Source of the DNA: Verrucomicrobiaceae bacterium
GTDB taxonomy: Bacteria; Verrucomicrobiota; Verrucomicrobiia; Verrucomicrobiales; Verrucomicrobiaceae
Reading direction: 5' to 3'
Length of the DNA stretch: 64,000 bases
Assembly (NCBI GenBank): GCA_947507875.1
Contig: CANNQP010000004.1
Coordinates: forward strand, 62,001 to 126,000
The notes under the pieces were generated by a model. The model searched no databases. It saw only the letters and a list, made by a program, of their open reading frames with translations, and had not been told where the DNA came from. Both the position numbers and the translations under genes were made by a program. This document shows, in pieces, positions 1 to 9,451 of the stretch (positions within the stretch are counted from its first letter, which is position 1; every line of letters starts with the position of its first letter).

Positions 1-1
1 T

Positions 2-868
2 ACTGCCAGCGCGATCCAAAAAATAAGAAGATTGAGCAACGCTAAACTTGTTAGAAATCATGCAGGTGCCCCGGAAACATTCGAAGAATACTGGGTCAAA
101 AATGAACACCTAACTGCACCTGCGGAGAGTCCAGCTGCTCGATATATCGAATATTGTAAAAGATACGATCTGCTGCTGTTCCAAGCACAAGATCAAGCAG
201 CAGACTGTGCTAAGCGTGATTCTGCTCTAAAGAACAAGTGCTATGTCATTTCCCCATCCTGCTCAGAAAGCGAAGTTTTAGCAGCCAGGCAACTGCCCAA
301 TCCCTACCAAGCACAGAAAAAAATTCTCGTATCAGTCGGGTCACTCCAGCCAAGAAAAGCACAGCACACTAGTCTTGAAGTATTCCGTGATTTACATCAA
401 AAAAATCCAGAAGCAGAACTGCACTTGATAGGAGGTCGCGAAAAGACTGAATACGGCCTTCAGCTGAAAGCGTCCATCAGCGAGATGGGCTTAGAAAACT
501 CTGTGTTTATTCACGGCTTCCAACAGGATTACTTGAGATGGATGGCCCATGCCGACATTCTTATTCAGACATCGCTTTCCGAAGGAGTGTCTCGCGTAAT
601 TCGTGAATCCATGCTCATGCAGTTACCCATTGTAAGTTTTTCCATATCAGGGACATCATCAGTTCTGCGCTCAAATCAAGATGCTGTATTGATCGAGCCT
701 GGTGACCTAGCAGGAATGTCATGTGCCATTTCTCATCTGCTGAATCACAGCGAAGAGGCTAAAAGGATTTCGCGCTCCGCCTTTGATCGTTATCTTTTAA
801 ACCATTCCTGGGCAAAATATGCTGGTTCCATCAACCAAATGATTTCTGATTTTGGCAACATAGGCTAA
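2..868 (+). CDS. Glycosyltransferase, GT4/GT-B type (5' partial)
   Basis: The reading frame is open to the first base of the window, so the gene starts upstream and only its C-terminal 288 or so residues are seen. It resembles the C-terminal nucleotide-sugar binding half of GT-B glycosyltransferases. There is a strand-loop VSVGSLQPRKAQ, a segment ELHLIGG, and an acidic donor-binding motif SEGVSRVIRESM in which two glutamates are spaced eight apart (E-x7-E), followed by LPIVSF. Such enzymes transfer a sugar from a nucleotide donor during assembly of surface polysaccharide. It lies upstream of the sialic acid genes in the same direction, which fits a glycan cluster, but 598 bases separate them. 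Acceptor and donor cannot be told from sequence. Confidence 0.8.
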   Translation, partial: TASAIQKIRRLSNAKLVRNHAGAPETFEEYWVKNEHLTAPAESPAARYIEYCKRYDLLLFQAQDQAADCAKRDSALKNKCYVISPSCSESEVLAARQLPNPYQAQKKILVSVGSLQPRKAQHTSLEVFRDLHQKNPEAELHLIGGREKTEYGLQLKASISEMGLENSVFIHGFQQDYLRWMAHADILIQTSLSEGVSRVIRESMLMQLPIVSFSISGTSSVLRSNQDAVLIEPGDLAGMSCAISHLLNHSEEAKRISRSAFDRYLLNHSWAKYAGSINQMISDFGNIG

Positions 869-1466
869 GGCTAGGCAACCCCTTCTCTTGGGCGTAATCA
901 CGTTTATCAATCATCCAAAACTTCAATTTTGTGAACCTTTGTCAGGGTTCCCTTGTTGGAGTTACACGAACAAGATTTAGAAACCGGAACAGTTCATAGG
1001 TCTGATCCGAGGATCTTGTGGTAAAGTGTCTTGATTCAGCGCTGTCCCATCGAGTTTATCTCTATCAATCAATGGTCAGGATGCGAACTGGCGACACTGT
1101 TAGTTGCGCACCTGGCGTTTTTCCACTCAAGAGCAAGTGGCTACCCAGTTCATCAACCTGCATCTCGCCATAACCATGCCATCTACCGGACGAAATCGAC
1201 TCAATGTTTTTGTCTGGCTTAAAATTTTCGCACCTCAATTCAGCCAATGCTTCACGTCATGTGGCCACCTTTTTCTGTTCGCTGAACCTGCTTTTGATCT
1301 TCTTCGGCTCTCTCCTTTTGCTGTGAAGAGAACTCCATTCGACTCTTTGCCGTTCAACGAGAAGCAGGTTATATGGCACTTGCGTTGCTCGACGCCATCT
1401 AAAAACCCGCTTAATGTCCTTGACCGAAGCTAGCCGCACTTTTCTAGTCATCTTAACTGAAAATAC
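869..1466. other. Intergenic stretch, possible gene remnants
   Basis: No convincing gene is seen between the glycosyltransferase and neuB. Short open frames occur on both strands. The minus-strand frames around 1065-1247 and 1257-1440 have a fairly protein-like composition but no recognisable family, no good start and no continuity, so they could be decayed genes. The DNA is more AT-rich than the metabolic genes further on. The neuB promoter should lie at its right end, but no clear -35/-10 pair is visible. Confidence 0.4.
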
Positions 1467-2507
1467 ATGACTACTTTCTCTATAGGAAACCGGCAGGTTG
1501 GTCCCGAACATCCCCCCCTCGTCATCGCCGAAATTGGCATCAATCATTCAGGGTCTCTCGCGATTGCCAAGGAAATGGTAAATGCGGCGTATCGAGCAGG
1601 CGCTGAGGTCATCAAACATCAGACGCATGTGGTGCAAGATGAGATGTCGTCCGCCGCAAAGTCCGTGATTCCAGGCAATGCCGACATCTCCATCTATGAA
1701 ATCATGGAACGATACGGCCTGACGGCGGAAGAGGAAGTTCAACTAAAAAACCATGTCGAATCGCTAGGAATGATCTTTTTGAGCACCCCCTTTTCCAGGG
1801 CGGCAGCTGACTTCCTTGCAGATCTCGGCGTTTCAGCGTTCAAGATAGGCTCTGGCGAATGCAACAACTACCCGTTGGTCGAGCATATCGCCAATTTCGG
1901 CAAACCGGTGATTCTTAGCACTGGCATGAACTCCACCGCAACGGTCGAGCCTGCCGTGCAGATCTTGCGTTCCAAGAACATCCCCTTCGCCCTGCTCCAT
2001 TGTACCAATCTGTACCCGACGCCGCATGAGCTTGTGCGCTATGGGGGAATGACCGACTTATCGAAAGCTTTCCCGGATGCGATTATTGGACTCTCGGATC
2101 ACACCGTTAACAACAACGCCTGTCTAGGTGCAGTGGCCTTGGGTGCTTCAATACTTGAACGACATTTCACGGACACAAAAGCTCGGACAGGTCCGGATAT
2201 CATTTGCTCCATGGACGAGTCCGAATTGGCCCAGATCATTTCTGGATCCATCGATATCTGGAAATGCCGCGGTGGTAGCAAGCAACCTGCGACTGAAGAG
2301 CAAGTCACGATGGACTTCGCCTTTGCCACAGTGGTCGCAATCCGCGACATTCAACCTGGAGAACTTCTGTCCAAAGAAAACATTTGGGTCAAGCGACCCG
2401 GAATCGGCGGAATTCCAGCAGCCGAGTTCGCTGAAATCATTGGTCGGACTGCGTCTCGTTTCATTTCCTCCGGCTCTCAGGTCAATAGGAGCGACATATG
2501 TCTATGA
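1467..2507 (+). CDS. neuB: N-acetylneuraminate (sialic acid) synthase
   Basis: NeuB condenses ManNAc (or a related 6-carbon sugar) with phosphoenolpyruvate to give a nine-carbon sialic acid, in the cytoplasm. The 346 residues match the family length. The N-terminal TIM barrel (about 1-285) carries VIAEIGINHSG near residue 20, KIGSGECNN near 132, LLHCTNLYPTP near 177, SDHTVNN and ERHFTDTKARTGPD, which hold the metal and PEP ligands. A C-terminal SAF (antifreeze-like) domain, about 287-346, contains IRDIQPGELLSKENIWVKRPG. The last ten bases overlap neuC, so the two are translationally coupled. Legionaminic acid synthase is closely related and cannot be excluded. With a NeuC-type epimerase next to it, plain Neu5Ac is the simplest reading. 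Confidence 0.93.
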   Translation: MTTFSIGNRQVGPEHPPLVIAEIGINHSGSLAIAKEMVNAAYRAGAEVIKHQTHVVQDEMSSAAKSVIPGNADISIYEIMERYGLTAEEEVQLKNHVESLGMIFLSTPFSRAAADFLADLGVSAFKIGSGECNNYPLVEHIANFGKPVILSTGMNSTATVEPAVQILRSKNIPFALLHCTNLYPTPHELVRYGGMTDLSKAFPDAIIGLSDHTVNNNACLGAVALGASILERHFTDTKARTGPDIICSMDESELAQIISGSIDIWKCRGGSKQPATEEQVTMDFAFATVVAIRDIQPGELLSKENIWVKRPGIGGIPAAEFAEIIGRTASRFISSGSQVNRSDICL

Positions 2508-3640
2508 GGAAGATTCTTTTTATAACTGGAACGAGAGCGGATTTTGGGAAGCTCAAACCTTTAATGCGAGCCGTCGAGGCATGCACGGAGTTCCGTTGTA
2601 TGGTCTTTGTCACGGGCATGCACACCCTTAGACTTTATGGCGAAACTCGTCATGAAGTCGAACTGGCAGGATTTAAGGACATCCATGTGTTTCATAATCA
2701 ATTTACGAATGAATCGATGGATCATGTCCTAGCGAATACCATCGCAGGCCTGTCACGTTACATTCATGAAACTCCTCCAGATCTAATTGTGGTTCATGGT
2801 GATCGAGTTGAAACTTTAGCGAGCGCGATCGTGGGAGCTCTGAATAACATTCTGGTAGCCCACGTCGAGGGTGGAGAAAGGTCTGGAACCGTCGATGAAC
2901 TCATTCGTCATGCCGTAAGCAAATTATCTCATGCTCATTTCGTGGCAAACCGGGAAGCCGCAGAGCGTTTGGTGCAAATGGGCGAATCGCCGGAAACCAT
3001 CTTCGAAATAGGTTCCCCAGACATTGATGTCATGAAGTCGGACGCATTGCCCACGCTGGAGGCGGCCCTAAAGTATTATGAAGTTCCGTTTGTTGATTTC
3101 GGAATTTTACTTTTTCATCCGGTCACCACGGAATTGGAGGCGCTTGCTCAGCAGACGGATGAACTCCTAACCGCTATTGAGAAATCTTCTTTGTCCTGGA
3201 TCGTGATTTACCCGAATAATGACTCGGGAAGCAAAACTATCTTGGATGCCTACAACGCCCGCTTGGCTGGAAAGCCCCGATTCCGTATTTTCCCTTCGAT
3301 ACGCTTCGAATACTTTCTGGTTCTACTCAAACATGCGAAAGTGTTACTGGGGAACTCAAGCGCAGGAATTCGGGAAGCTCCAATTTATGGAATACCTTCT
3401 ATCAATGTCGGAAGTCGGCAGCGCCTGCGCTACAGTGGCAGTGAAGTTGTAAATGTCCCATTTGAAGAAAATGCCATTTTGCATGCCATTGAGTCGATTG
3501 GTCAAAGGGAGCAAAATGAGCATGAAACCAGTGGTGGATACTTCGGTGAGGGTGACAGCGCGAATCGTTTTTTAGATACAGTTCGATCGGCATCCTTCTG
3601 GCAAATCCCTTGTCAGAAGCACTTCCGTGACATCCTATGA
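2498..3640 (+). CDS. neuC: UDP-GlcNAc 2-epimerase (hydrolysing)
   Basis: NeuC hydrolyses UDP-GlcNAc to ManNAc and UDP, the first committed step to sialic acid. The 380-residue product has the GT-B-like fold of the family: FITGTRADFGKLKPL at the N-terminus, VHGDRVETLASA and AHVEGGERSGTVDE in the middle, and GNSSAGIREAP in the C-terminal half. The start at 2498 is supported by AGGAG six bases upstream, inside the 3' end of neuB. It overlaps neuB by ten bases and its stop overlaps the neuA start as ATGA, so the three genes form one operon. A legionaminic-type GDP-sugar epimerase would look similar. Confidence 0.92.
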   Translation: MSMRKILFITGTRADFGKLKPLMRAVEACTEFRCMVFVTGMHTLRLYGETRHEVELAGFKDIHVFHNQFTNESMDHVLANTIAGLSRYIHETPPDLIVVHGDRVETLASAIVGALNNILVAHVEGGERSGTVDELIRHAVSKLSHAHFVANREAAERLVQMGESPETIFEIGSPDIDVMKSDALPTLEAALKYYEVPFVDFGILLFHPVTTELEALAQQTDELLTAIEKSSLSWIVIYPNNDSGSKTILDAYNARLAGKPRFRIFPSIRFEYFLVLLKHAKVLLGNSSAGIREAPIYGIPSINVGSRQRLRYSGSEVVNVPFEENAILHAIESIGQREQNEHETSGGYFGEGDSANRFLDTVRSASFWQIPCQKHFRDIL

Positions 3641-4365
3641 GCAGCACAGAGATTTCGTCTTGCATCGCGTTAATCACTGCCAGGGGTGGCTCCAAGGGAA
3701 TCCCCAGGAAGAATCTAATGCCTCTGTGTGGTGTTCCGTTACTCGCTCACTCGATACGCGCTGCACGACAAGCCGGCATTTTCTCTTCAGTAATCGTCTC
3801 ATCGGACTGCAAAGAGATCCTGGATCTTGCAGCATCTGAGGATGCGACGCCGTTGGAACGCCCCGCGAATATTTCAGGCGATAGTTCGCGAAGCGAGGAT
3901 GCGATCCGACACGCTCTTCTTACTCTTGGTTATGAACCATCGACTGAGACAAATGACGTAGCCATGCTCCTGCAACCCACTTCGCCGCTACGAAATGCAT
4001 CCCACATCCGATCGGCGCTAGAGCATTTCTCGACTCAGCCATTTGCCTCATTGATTTCGGTAGTCGAGTGGGAACACCCACCCCAAAAGAGTCTAATCAT
4101 TGATGATCACGGGAAAGGACAGCCGCTAATCTCGTGGCAAAGCCTCACCCTTCCAAGACAAGCACTGGCAAAAGCTTTTCGACCTAACGGTGCCATTTAT
4201 CTGTTCAGGATTGCAGAATTTTTGAGGACTGATTTTCTATTTGCTCAACCGATGGGTCTACTTGTTATGGATACAGCATCGAGCATCGATATCGATTCCC
4301 CCCAAGACGTTATCGCGGCGGAGCGCATTCTTGGATCTAGGTCAGATAACGACTGTAGCGTTTAA
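3637..4365 (+). CDS. neuA: CMP-N-acetylneuraminate cytidylyltransferase
   Basis: NeuA activates sialic acid with CTP to CMP-sialic acid, the donor used by sialyltransferases. The N-terminal nucleotide-binding signature ITARGGSKGIPRKNL starts near residue 10, and the body contains MLLQPTSPLRNASH and RPNGAIYLF, all typical of the family. Its 242 residues fit a bacterial NeuA without an extra esterase domain. The start overlaps the neuC stop by four bases. No sialyltransferase or flippase follows within the window, so the user of the CMP-sugar must be elsewhere, perhaps upstream with the glycosyltransferase. Confidence 0.92.
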   Translation: MSSTEISSCIALITARGGSKGIPRKNLMPLCGVPLLAHSIRAARQAGIFSSVIVSSDCKEILDLAASEDATPLERPANISGDSSRSEDAIRHALLTLGYEPSTETNDVAMLLQPTSPLRNASHIRSALEHFSTQPFASLISVVEWEHPPQKSLIIDDHGKGQPLISWQSLTLPRQALAKAFRPNGAIYLFRIAEFLRTDFLFAQPMGLLVMDTASSIDIDSPQDVIAAERILGSRSDNDCSV

Positions 4366-4578
4366 CCTGCTCATGTTCGACACTTTGACTGCTTGAAGGT
4401 GCCGCCCGTAGGTTGACGATTTATCCCTCAGCACGTTGCTACTTTTTTCACCAAAAGGTCAGTAGTAGTTCCTTAGCGAGGAAGTTATTCTTTGCACAGG
4501 TCGGCCAGAAAACGCCGCGCAGATCAAACTTTCTCAAAAACGGTCTGCTCAGTCTGCTGTGGCGAAAACGGTCCTGCT

Positions 4579-5238
4579 TCACTTCCCCGGAAGACCGGGA
4601 AGCTTCATTTCTTGGTAACCTTCAGGTGCTTTGAAAGCATCCTCATTCACCGATTCTTCCTTGGCAGAGATCAGCTCGGTGGTGGTTGTTTTGCCCAGCA
4701 TTTCCATCTGCGACTTCATCACCATGCCTGGAAAATCCGTGGACTTCGGGGCTAGGCTGGCGGCGGGGTTACCCATGGCTTTACCCATCTTGTCCTGCAA
4801 GGCATTGAGTTCTTGATAGTTAGGGAAACCCGCAGCGACCCAAAACTTACCTTTACCTAGCTTGCCGCTCCAGCTGTAGATCTCGGCGTCGTAGTTGCCG
4901 ATTTTTTCTTTTTGACCTGTGGCTTTGGGTTTGTCGGCTTTGCCATCCATTTTGCCCAGAAACTGACCTGCGAGCGCCATGGCTGACTTCACGGTGTCTC
5001 CGTTCATGTTCATCACCATTTTTTGCGCATGGAGATACATCTTCATTTCCCCGGTGGTACTGTTGCTCAGCAGGGTCATCTGTGTGCCAAGATCCATGCG
5101 CGCTTGGTCCCCCTTGAGCTTGATGTTGATCTCCTGAGGTTCACCCTGACCTTCGATACTGGTTTTCTGCACCATGACCCAATCGGCGAGCAGCGGTTGG
5201 GTCAAAAGAAGGGCAAGGAAGAAGACAGCGAATTTCAT
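4579..5238 (-). CDS. Exported DUF4412-like protein
   Basis: A 219-residue protein with a clear signal peptide (MKFAVFFLALLLTQPLLA) and a mature part rich in beta-strand-like segments. The pattern WVMVQKTSIEGQGEPQEINIKLKGDQARMDLG, the mention of a stable short 'MNMNGDTVKSAM' segment, and later KIGNYDAEIYSW resemble DUF4412 proteins, periplasmic or outer-membrane associated proteins of unknown function common in Verrucomicrobiota and Bacteroidota. It is a single gene reading away from the ROK/metF pair. No catalytic motif is visible. Family assignment is by overall pattern only. Confidence 0.65.
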   Translation of the reverse strand: MKFAVFFLALLLTQPLLADWVMVQKTSIEGQGEPQEINIKLKGDQARMDLGTQMTLLSNSTTGEMKMYLHAQKMVMNMNGDTVKSAMALAGQFLGKMDGKADKPKATGQKEKIGNYDAEIYSWSGKLGKGKFWVAAGFPNYQELNALQDKMGKAMGNPAASLAPKSTDFPGMVMKSQMEMLGKTTTTELISAKEESVNEDAFKAPEGYQEMKLPGLPGK

Positions 5239-5342
5239 GGTGCTGGATGAATCTGGGATGGATGCTAAGGCGCAGTCCGAGAGCTGGCAAGACGCTTCGT
5301 CGCAAGCGATAAGAACCTTTAGGCGATGTGACTCGATGTAGG

Positions 5343-6251
5343 CTACTGAAGTGCCATGCGTCCTAGTGCGAGTGAGCCGAGCAGACCTGAATGTGAGCCG
5401 AGTCCAGGGGGCACAATGTATTGCTCGATCTCGCGCTGAAGCTGGGGAATCAGCAGATAGCCGTTCAGGTGACTGATCAATTTGCCACGAATCCGAGGTA
5501 TGAGCTGGGGCTGCGCCATGACACCACCGCCAAGAATGATGCGCTTCGGGGAAAGGGTGAGGGTCAGGTTCATCAGGGCGTGGGCCATGACATCTGCGAT
5601 TTCCTCCCAGGCGGGATGGTCAACGGGGAGCATCTCAGCGCGCACACCCCAGCGTTTCGCGATGGCGGGGCCACAGACGTAACCTTCGACGCAGCTTTTG
5701 TGAAAAGGGCACTGGCAGTCGGGATTCACCGCTAGACTATTCAAAGGGGGCGGGACGGCAAGATGACCGATCTCGGGGTGCAGTGCACCATGCAGAAGCT
5801 GGCCATTCACCCAAACACCACCGCCCACCCCCGTTCCGACCGTGATGTAAATCAGCGGGTCCATTCCCTGCCCGGCTCCCCAGAGAAACTCGGCGAGTGC
5901 CGCTGCATTCACATCGGTGTCAAAGCCGACAGGCACCTTGAAGCGGTCTTTCAGTGGCGTGATGACGTCCGTCTGCTGCCAGCCCGGTTTGGGTGTGCTG
6001 GTGATGTAGCCGTAGGTCTCACTTTGAGGATCCAGATCCACGGGGCCAAAGGTGCCGACTCCGATAGCCTCGAAGGGCCCATGCTGGTGCTTCATTTGGG
6101 ATAACCAATCACACACCAAGTCCAGCGTTTCATCCGGTGTCGTTGTCTCCACCCGATGGGTGGCGAGCATTTCATCAGGGCCGCGGCCAAGGCCACAGAC
6201 AAACTTGGTACCACCACCCTCAATGGCAGCGATCAGGGGCTGTGTACTCAT
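5343..6251 (-). CDS. ROK-family sugar kinase (fructokinase-like)
   Basis: Cytoplasmic hexose kinase of the ROK family, 302 residues. The phosphate-binding loop AIEGGGTKFVCG lies at residues 9-20, the catalytic-region aspartate in GFDTDVNAAALAE near 118, and the second phosphate loop VGTGVGGGVWV near 145. The ROK zinc site is complete: HPEIGHL followed by CQCPFHKSCVEGY. This short form resembles the fructokinases of Bacillus-type sugar clusters. The metF stop overlaps its start (ATGA, 6248-6251), so metF and this kinase are read as one unit with metF first. True substrate is unknown; fructose or mannose is most likely from the family. Confidence 0.85.
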   Translation of the reverse strand: MSTQPLIAAIEGGGTKFVCGLGRGPDEMLATHRVETTTPDETLDLVCDWLSQMKHQHGPFEAIGVGTFGPVDLDPQSETYGYITSTPKPGWQQTDVITPLKDRFKVPVGFDTDVNAAALAEFLWGAGQGMDPLIYITVGTGVGGGVWVNGQLLHGALHPEIGHLAVPPPLNSLAVNPDCQCPFHKSCVEGYVCGPAIAKRWGVRAEMLPVDHPAWEEIADVMAHALMNLTLTLSPKRIILGGGVMAQPQLIPRIRGKLISHLNGYLLIPQLQREIEQYIVPPGLGSHSGLLGSLALGRMALQ

Positions 6252-7168
6252 GCGGGGCGAACGGCGGCAGAATCACGGATCCCCAGGCTGGCGTAAATCT
6301 CACGAGTCGCTTGGGATTTGTTCAGGGTGTAGAAGTGGATGCCATCGACCCCGTGCTCCAAGAGGTCTCGGCATTGCTCCGTCGCGTAGTGGACACCCAC
6401 ACGCTGCACAGCAGCTTCATCGTTGCCCGCACGCTGAATGGCACGCAGAAGTTTGGCAGGATAACGGGCTCCAGCGGCAAGTTCAGCCATGCGCCTCATT
6501 CCTGATGCACTCGTGATAGGCATGATCCCAGCGATGATCGGAATGTGGATGCCTGCAAGACGGCAGCGGTCACGGAAGTCGAAAAAGTCGTGATTGTCGA
6601 AAAACAACTGAGTGCAGATATAGTCCGCGCCTTCATCGCACTTGGCTTTCAGGTAGTCCATCTCCAGCACACGGTTTGGGGTGGAAGGATGCCCCTCAGG
6701 GAAACCCGCGACGCCGATACCAAAACCGCGCTTGTCGGGATGCGCGCCACTGTCGTTGAACTTTTTGATGAAGCGAACCAAGTCTGCTGCGTGCTGAAAG
6801 GCATCTTTTTGGCGGTCATAGCCTTCTAGGTTTCGGGGCGGATCGCCGCCGAGAGCCAGGATATTGCTGACACCTGCTTGCGCATACCTTTCCAAAATGG
6901 ATGCAATTTCAGCCTCAGTATGACAGACACAGGTCAGATGCGGCACAGGATCCAGCGTCGTGGTCTTTTTGATCCTCACGACCAAATCATGCGTCAACTC
7001 ACGAGTCGAACCGCCCGCTCCATAAGTCACGCTGACGAAAGATGGCTTGTAGGCTTCAAGTTCTCCGATGGTCTGGAAGAGCGATTCGGATGCCTCCGAG
7101 GTTTTGGGAGGGAAAAACTCGAAGGACAGCGTGGGTCGCTGCTGGCTGAGGATGTCGGCGATATGCAT
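6248..7168 (-). CDS. metF: Methylenetetrahydrofolate reductase
   Basis: MetF reduces 5,10-methylene-THF to 5-methyl-THF, the methyl donor for methionine synthesis, using FAD. Family motifs are clear: LSFEFFPPKT near the N-terminus, SVTYGAGGSTRELT, HLTCVCHTEAEI, LALGGDPP, and a folate-binding region QLFFDNHDFFDF. The ATG at 7168 is chosen because the TIM-barrel family starts a few residues before SFEFFPPK. An in-frame start at 7216 would add an unlikely arginine/leucine-rich 16 residues. The product is about 306 residues, as usual for the bacterial enzyme. It overlaps the downstream ROK kinase by four bases. Confidence 0.93.
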   Translation of the reverse strand: MHIADILSQQRPTLSFEFFPPKTSEASESLFQTIGELEAYKPSFVSVTYGAGGSTRELTHDLVVRIKKTTTLDPVPHLTCVCHTEAEIASILERYAQAGVSNILALGGDPPRNLEGYDRQKDAFQHAADLVRFIKKFNDSGAHPDKRGFGIGVAGFPEGHPSTPNRVLEMDYLKAKCDEGADYICTQLFFDNHDFFDFRDRCRLAGIHIPIIAGIMPITSASGMRRMAELAAGARYPAKLLRAIQRAGNDEAAVQRVGVHYATEQCRDLLEHGVDGIHFYTLNKSQATREIYASLGIRDSAAVRPA

Positions 7169-7469
7169 TCCAGAAAGTAGAGCGCGAGGTATAGAGTGGA
7201 GCAACGAAGGGCGCAAGGAGGGACATTTTTCGACCCAGCGCGTGCCCTCTGGATGGATCGACTAAAAGAACCCACGGACTTTCGACATCATGAGGCAGAA
7301 ATCAGCTCTGCGGGTTCCTCATGGCAGAAAAGGACTGCTCGATCTTCCGCCGCGAGCTCATGTCCGAAGGGGAGATCGATTCAGGCTTGCGAGTTCGGCA
7401 AGCCAGCTTTCTTCGCCAGGGGGAAGTTTCCTTTGCCAGAGAAAAACACCCTGCTAGCATCAGCTTCCC

Positions 7470-9317
7470 ATGAATTCAGAGGCCCAACAACTTGTGGCAG
7501 CAGGAAAGCTTGCCGCCACCGACGCAGAGAAACTGTCCAAGCTCGAACCCGGAACTTACGTACTCCACAAAAGTTGGGGCGTAGGACGCATCGCCGAATG
7601 GGATCTGATGGGAGACCGTCTCCTCATCGACTTTGAAGGAAAGCCAGGGCATGGTCTCAAGCTAGGCTTCGCCATCAGCAGCCTGGAAGTTCTGCCTGCG
7701 GACCACTTGCTTTCCATCCGCCTTTCCGATCTGGAGAGCCTGAAAAAGCTGGCGAAGGATGACCCCACCGCCCTTGTAGAACTGGCACTTCGCTCCAGTG
7801 GAGGCAAAATGTCACTCGATCAGCTCGAGGGCCTGCTGAGGCCTCGCATCGTCGCAGAAGCAGATTACAAAAAATGGTGGGAGTCCGCCAAGCGCACCCT
7901 GAAGACGGCACGCCACATTGTGGTGCCATCCAAGCGCCAAGATCCGCTCGTGCTACGTGACTCTGCGGAAAAGCCTGGCGCGGTCATGGTGCGTGATTTC
8001 CTGGCAAAGCGCGACCTGAAGGGAAAGCTGGGCGTCCTGGCCCTGATCCAAAAAGATTTAGACCTGTTCGAAAGCGCCCTGGAAGAGCTAACCCCCGTTT
8101 TTCAGGACATCTCTGATACCGTGCGCAAGGCGTGGAAACTCCACCTGAAGGAAAGCCTGCAGCTGCTCCTTACCCGTGACGAACTGCTAGATAACATCAA
8201 CAAAGAAGCCAGCCTGCCACTCGGCTCCTTCAAGATCTCCGATCTCGTCTGTGAGGCGCGCCAGCAGATCACAGACAGCCTATCCGGCCTTCCCGCAGCT
8301 CTCTACGGTCGTCTTTACCGTGCCTTCCCCGCAGCCTTTCCTGATCGTGGTTGGGTCAGTGAAGTGCTCAGCCACATCGCCCGCACCGGAGGTCGTGCCG
8401 TGGCTGAAATCGCCACCGTGCTGGATGCCAATGGTGAACTCGATGCCTTGGCCGAATACCTGAAAAAGGCGGTTCGCAATCGCACCCTGACGCAAGACCT
8501 GCTGATCTGGACCTGCAAAGAGCGCGATGGCTTGGCCAAGTCGGTCTTCAGCATCGACCTCGCACACGCGGTGCTCGACACGATCGAAGACGACCACGTC
8601 AGCGGTGGCCCCAAACGCACCGGTCGCCTCGTTGAAGTACTATCCTCGGAGAAGGCTCTCATTGGCGAATGGGCTCAGGACAAGGACGAGGAAATGGTCC
8701 AGCTGTTCATCAAGCGCCTACTCACCAGCACTGTGCTGGACGAACTGACCCGTCGCTCCCTCATGGCACGCGTCATCAAAGCGCGTCCCGAGCTGGAAAA
8801 AATCATGGAAGACCAGGCCAGCGGACGCGAGGACAACTTCCTCATCGTCTCGTGGGACAGCATGGAGAAGAAAAAGGCTGAGCTGCATGAGCTGGTCACC
8901 GTCAAGATCCCGCACAACCACCAGGAAATTCAAATCGCCAAGGAAGAAGGCGACCTTCGTGAAAACGGCGGCTACAAAGCAGCTCGTGATCAGCAGGCCG
9001 TGCTGAACCGCATGCGCGATGAACTGGAGCGCGACATCAATCGCGCGCGCGGCACGGATTTCGTCAATGTCTCTACCGGAGTCGTTGGCATGGGAACCAT
9101 CGTGGACTACGCCGATGAATCCACCGGCAAAACCGAAACCCTCACTATCCTCGGTGCCTGGGACAGCGACATCGAAAACAACGTCGTCTCCTACCTCTCT
9201 GAACTGGCCAAGAGCCTGCTCGGCAGGGCCGTCGGCGAGGAAGCTGAGATTCCAACCGACACTGGAACCCGGAAGGTCAAAGTCACCGCGATCCGCGCTT
9301 TCAATACAGGAGCCTGA
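7470..9317 (+). CDS. GreA-type transcription factor with long N-terminal extension
   Basis: The last 155 residues or so (about 460-613) form a Gre factor. A coiled-coil tip reads EGDLRENGGYKAARDQQ (near residue 493) with the acidic residues that reach into the RNA polymerase secondary channel, and a C-terminal FKBP-like part holds GTIVDYADESTGKTETLTILG. GreA rescues backtracked polymerase by stimulating transcript cleavage. Ordinary GreA is about 160 residues; this protein is 615. Residues 25-75 (YVLHKSWGVGRI, LLIDFEGKPGH) look like a small SH3-like/CarD-like RNA-polymerase interacting fold. The middle 380 residues are helical and unknown. Chlamydial GreA carries a similar long extension, so this supports a PVC origin. 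A terminator follows at 9338. Confidence 0.85.
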   Translation: MNSEAQQLVAAGKLAATDAEKLSKLEPGTYVLHKSWGVGRIAEWDLMGDRLLIDFEGKPGHGLKLGFAISSLEVLPADHLLSIRLSDLESLKKLAKDDPTALVELALRSSGGKMSLDQLEGLLRPRIVAEADYKKWWESAKRTLKTARHIVVPSKRQDPLVLRDSAEKPGAVMVRDFLAKRDLKGKLGVLALIQKDLDLFESALEELTPVFQDISDTVRKAWKLHLKESLQLLLTRDELLDNINKEASLPLGSFKISDLVCEARQQITDSLSGLPAALYGRLYRAFPAAFPDRGWVSEVLSHIARTGGRAVAEIATVLDANGELDALAEYLKKAVRNRTLTQDLLIWTCKERDGLAKSVFSIDLAHAVLDTIEDDHVSGGPKRTGRLVEVLSSEKALIGEWAQDKDEEMVQLFIKRLLTSTVLDELTRRSLMARVIKARPELEKIMEDQASGREDNFLIVSWDSMEKKKAELHELVTVKIPHNHQEIQIAKEEGDLRENGGYKAARDQQAVLNRMRDELERDINRARGTDFVNVSTGVVGMGTIVDYADESTGKTETLTILGAWDSDIENNVVSYLSELAKSLLGRAVGEEAEIPTDTGTRKVKVTAIRAFNTGA

Positions 9318-9337
9318 TCGAACTTAAGCTCATCTTC

Positions 9338-9393
9338 GCCGTCCTCAGCGGTGTCCTTTTTTATCCGAAAGGTCACCGCGGGACGGCTTTTTT
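9338..9393 (+). terminator. Rho-independent terminator after the greA-like gene
   Basis: GCCGTCC (9338-9344) pairs with GGACGGC (9381-9387), reinforced by an inner GCGGTG/CACCGC stem, and is followed directly by six T. It sits 20 bases after the stop. The minus strand has no U-tract after the stem, so it acts only on the + strand. Confidence 0.8.
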
Positions 9394-9451
9394 GGGCACA
9401 AAACCGATCCCTTGGTCTCCATCGGACCGACTGAGTGCGCGGAAGACTGGC

